From UBA4733 sp036734945 (lineage in GTDB: Bacteria; Chloroflexota; UBA4733): a DNA stretch of 64,000 nucleotides. The first letter of the stretch is position 1. The number at the start of each line of letters is the position of its first letter. Positions 62,985 through 64,000 of the stretch are shown in pieces. The stretch is taken from positions 1 to 64,000 of the forward strand of contig DAIMXP010000030.1 of assembly GCA_036734945.1 (NCBI GenBank), in the 5' to 3' direction. The notes under the pieces are model-generated. The model was not told the origin of the DNA. It saw nothing but the letters and a program-made list of their open reading frames with translations, and made no database searches. The position numbers and the translations under genes were made by a program.

Positions 62985-64000
62985 TCAGACGGACGGGGTG
63001 GCAGCGCAACGGGCGAGGAAGCGCTCTATCATCGTCCGGTACTTCTCCGGCTCGTCGTTCGGCGGACCGTGCCCACTTTCCTCGAAGATGACGAATTCTG
63101 AGCCGGGGATCGCCTCGTGGATCAGCGCGACGTGCTCGATTGGCACGTAGGGGTCGCGCCGACCGCCGTAGACGAGGGTCGGTACGCGAATCGCTCCGAG
63201 CCGGGCAGTCAGATCGAGCGCGCCCATTTCTTCCAACGCCGGCAGCAGGCGTGGACCAAAATCGCCGCGAACGTTCTGAAAGAGGCGCTGCCAGCCTTGG
63301 TGCTGGAGCAGTCGTAGGCCGCTGACGACAGTGGAACCGACGATGAGGGCGGAAAGGGAGCGCGGGTAGCGCAGGGCGTAGAGCAGACCAAGGGTCCCGC
63401 CTGCCGACCCTCCTCGGTATATCCACTGTTCGATGCCGAGACAGCGGCGCACCGCTTCGACGTCCTCCACCAGTTGGTCCAGCGTCAGGTCGCGCGCGGT
63501 CCGAATGGGCGTCGAGTTCCCTTGCCCGCGTGGATTGATCTTGACTGCCCTACTGATCTGGTCCATCCAGCCTGCGTCGGCCGTTTGCAGGAGAAACGGA
63601 TGCGTGGTGGCGATCCACGGTCCGTTCGCTGGGCCCAGGAAGACTTCCAGGGTGGCGCCGTCCACTTGGACCGCCTGGCGTGACAGGGCGTCCTGCTTCC
63701 GCGTGCGTTCGGACGCCCCGTGGGCCTCCGCCCGTTGCGCCAGCACCAGATAGCGGGCGTCGAAGTGGCGCTCGATGGCGACGGCTTCCCCGCTGGCGGT
63801 GAGTCGCAGGTGGGCATAGGCACGGAGGGTCTCCAACATGCGGTAGTGCGTAGTGCCGTCGGGAGCCGGTACCGCCGCGAGCAGTGATTTGTCCACCAGG
63901 TTCGTCAGCAGGTCGAGCACCTCCTCCGGCTCGATCTGGTCAGCGGTGGCGCAGACGGCCTCGGCATCCTCAATCGTCCAGCGTCCTTCAAACACCGAGA
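62985..64000 (-). CDS. ATPase-type regulator fused to a C-terminal alpha/beta hydrolase (partial)
   Basis: Enters from the right edge. The first ~85 visible residues are the winged-helix end of an NB-ARC-like ATPase (MFEGRWTIEDAEAVCATADQ, LTNLVDKSLLAAV, YRMLETLRAYAHLRLTASGE). Where TPRs are expected, a ~260-residue alpha/beta hydrolase follows after a short linker: nucleophile elbow RGGSAGGTLGLLYAL, acid VYGGRRDPYVPIEH, His in EESGHGPPNDEP, proline-iminopeptidase-like. The frame is continuous to the stop at 62985. It could be a regulator with a hydrolase-fold sensor, or a recombination product. Confidence 0.78.
   Translation of the reverse strand, partial: SVFEGRWTIEDAEAVCATADQIEPEEVLDLLTNLVDKSLLAAVPAPDGTTHYRMLETLRAYAHLRLTASGEAVAIERHFDARYLVLAQRAEAHGASERTRKQDALSRQAVQVDGATLEVFLGPANGPWIATTHPFLLQTADAGWMDQISRAVKINPRGQGNSTPIRTARDLTLDQLVEDVEAVRRCLGIEQWIYRGGSAGGTLGLLYALRYPRSLSALIVGSTVVSGLRLLQHQGWQRLFQNVRGDFGPRLLPALEEMGALDLTARLGAIRVPTLVYGGRRDPYVPIEHVALIHEAIPGSEFVIFEESGHGPPNDEPEKYRTMIERFLARCAATPSV

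Overview
The window is GC-rich (roughly two-thirds G+C by eye), densely packed bacterial chromosome, most consistent with a member of the Chloroflexota. This is inferred from gene content: Tat/lipoprotein substrate-binding proteins with long Ala/Ser/Thr linkers, several adenylate-cyclase/AAA-ATPase/TPR regulators, an F-type ATP synthase locus, a SUF locus led by an Rrf2 regulator, and many palindromic intergenic repeats. No rRNA, intact tRNA or CRISPR array was seen.

Layout. 1-4471: a partial cupin/AraC-type regulator divergent from a phytanoyl-CoA dioxygenase-like gene, a dead transposase and a large secreted LytM/PASTA protein. 4651-15862: an Fe-S assembly operon (Rrf2 regulator, sufC, sufB, sufD) running into an ATP synthase operon of unusual order (atpZ, atpI, F, B, E, H, A, G; no beta or epsilon gene), then a cysteine desulfurase. 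16164-21055: a sugar-type catabolic group (solute-binding protein, Gfo/Idh oxidoreductase, TIM-barrel isomerase, enolase-superfamily dehydratase). 21066-31430 is a scrambled accessory island: two hsdM remnants, a decayed mazEF pair, a truncated solute-binding protein, an intact hsdR without hsdS, a 480-bp inverted-repeat element and, in the middle, an intact four-gene operon (25330-27679).

That operon is the most interesting part of the window. It encodes an acyl-carrier-protein-like protein, an XRE repressor-like protein, an ImmA/IrrE zinc metallopeptidase fused to a chagasin-like (I42) cysteine-protease-inhibitor domain, and a cytosolic papain-like (C1) cysteine protease with a complete catalytic set and no propeptide. 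It is driven by a promoter wrapped in three matching palindromes. The protease-plus-inhibitor-plus-sensor arrangement inside restriction debris suggests a triggered proteolytic toxin or defence module. I know of no described system with this composition; the function is inference.

31450-36659 is a core block on the minus strand (accA, accD, pgsA, rimO, yajQ, rodZ-like). 36875-42040 mixes toxin-antitoxin-like pairs (DUF433/DUF5615, HEPN plus partner, RHH protein, a broken PIN pair) with holA and an MFS exporter that has an internal deletion. 42174-52180 is housekeeping: ftsZ, ftsA, DUF402, NUDIX, rdgB, dinG with an exonuclease domain, an acyltransferase, two hot-dog dehydratases, a methyltransferase and a MerR-like regulator. 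52263-54849 holds tagaturonate epimerase and an SDR, probably a hexuronate route. 54836-64000 is a graveyard of cyclase/ATPase/TPR regulators (one fused to a Crp fragment, one with at least four lesions). It surrounds an intact RusA-like plus PD-(D/E)XK nuclease pair and an Rpn-like nuclease with a 12-bp tandem repeat, and ends in a regulator whose C-terminus is an alpha/beta hydrolase.
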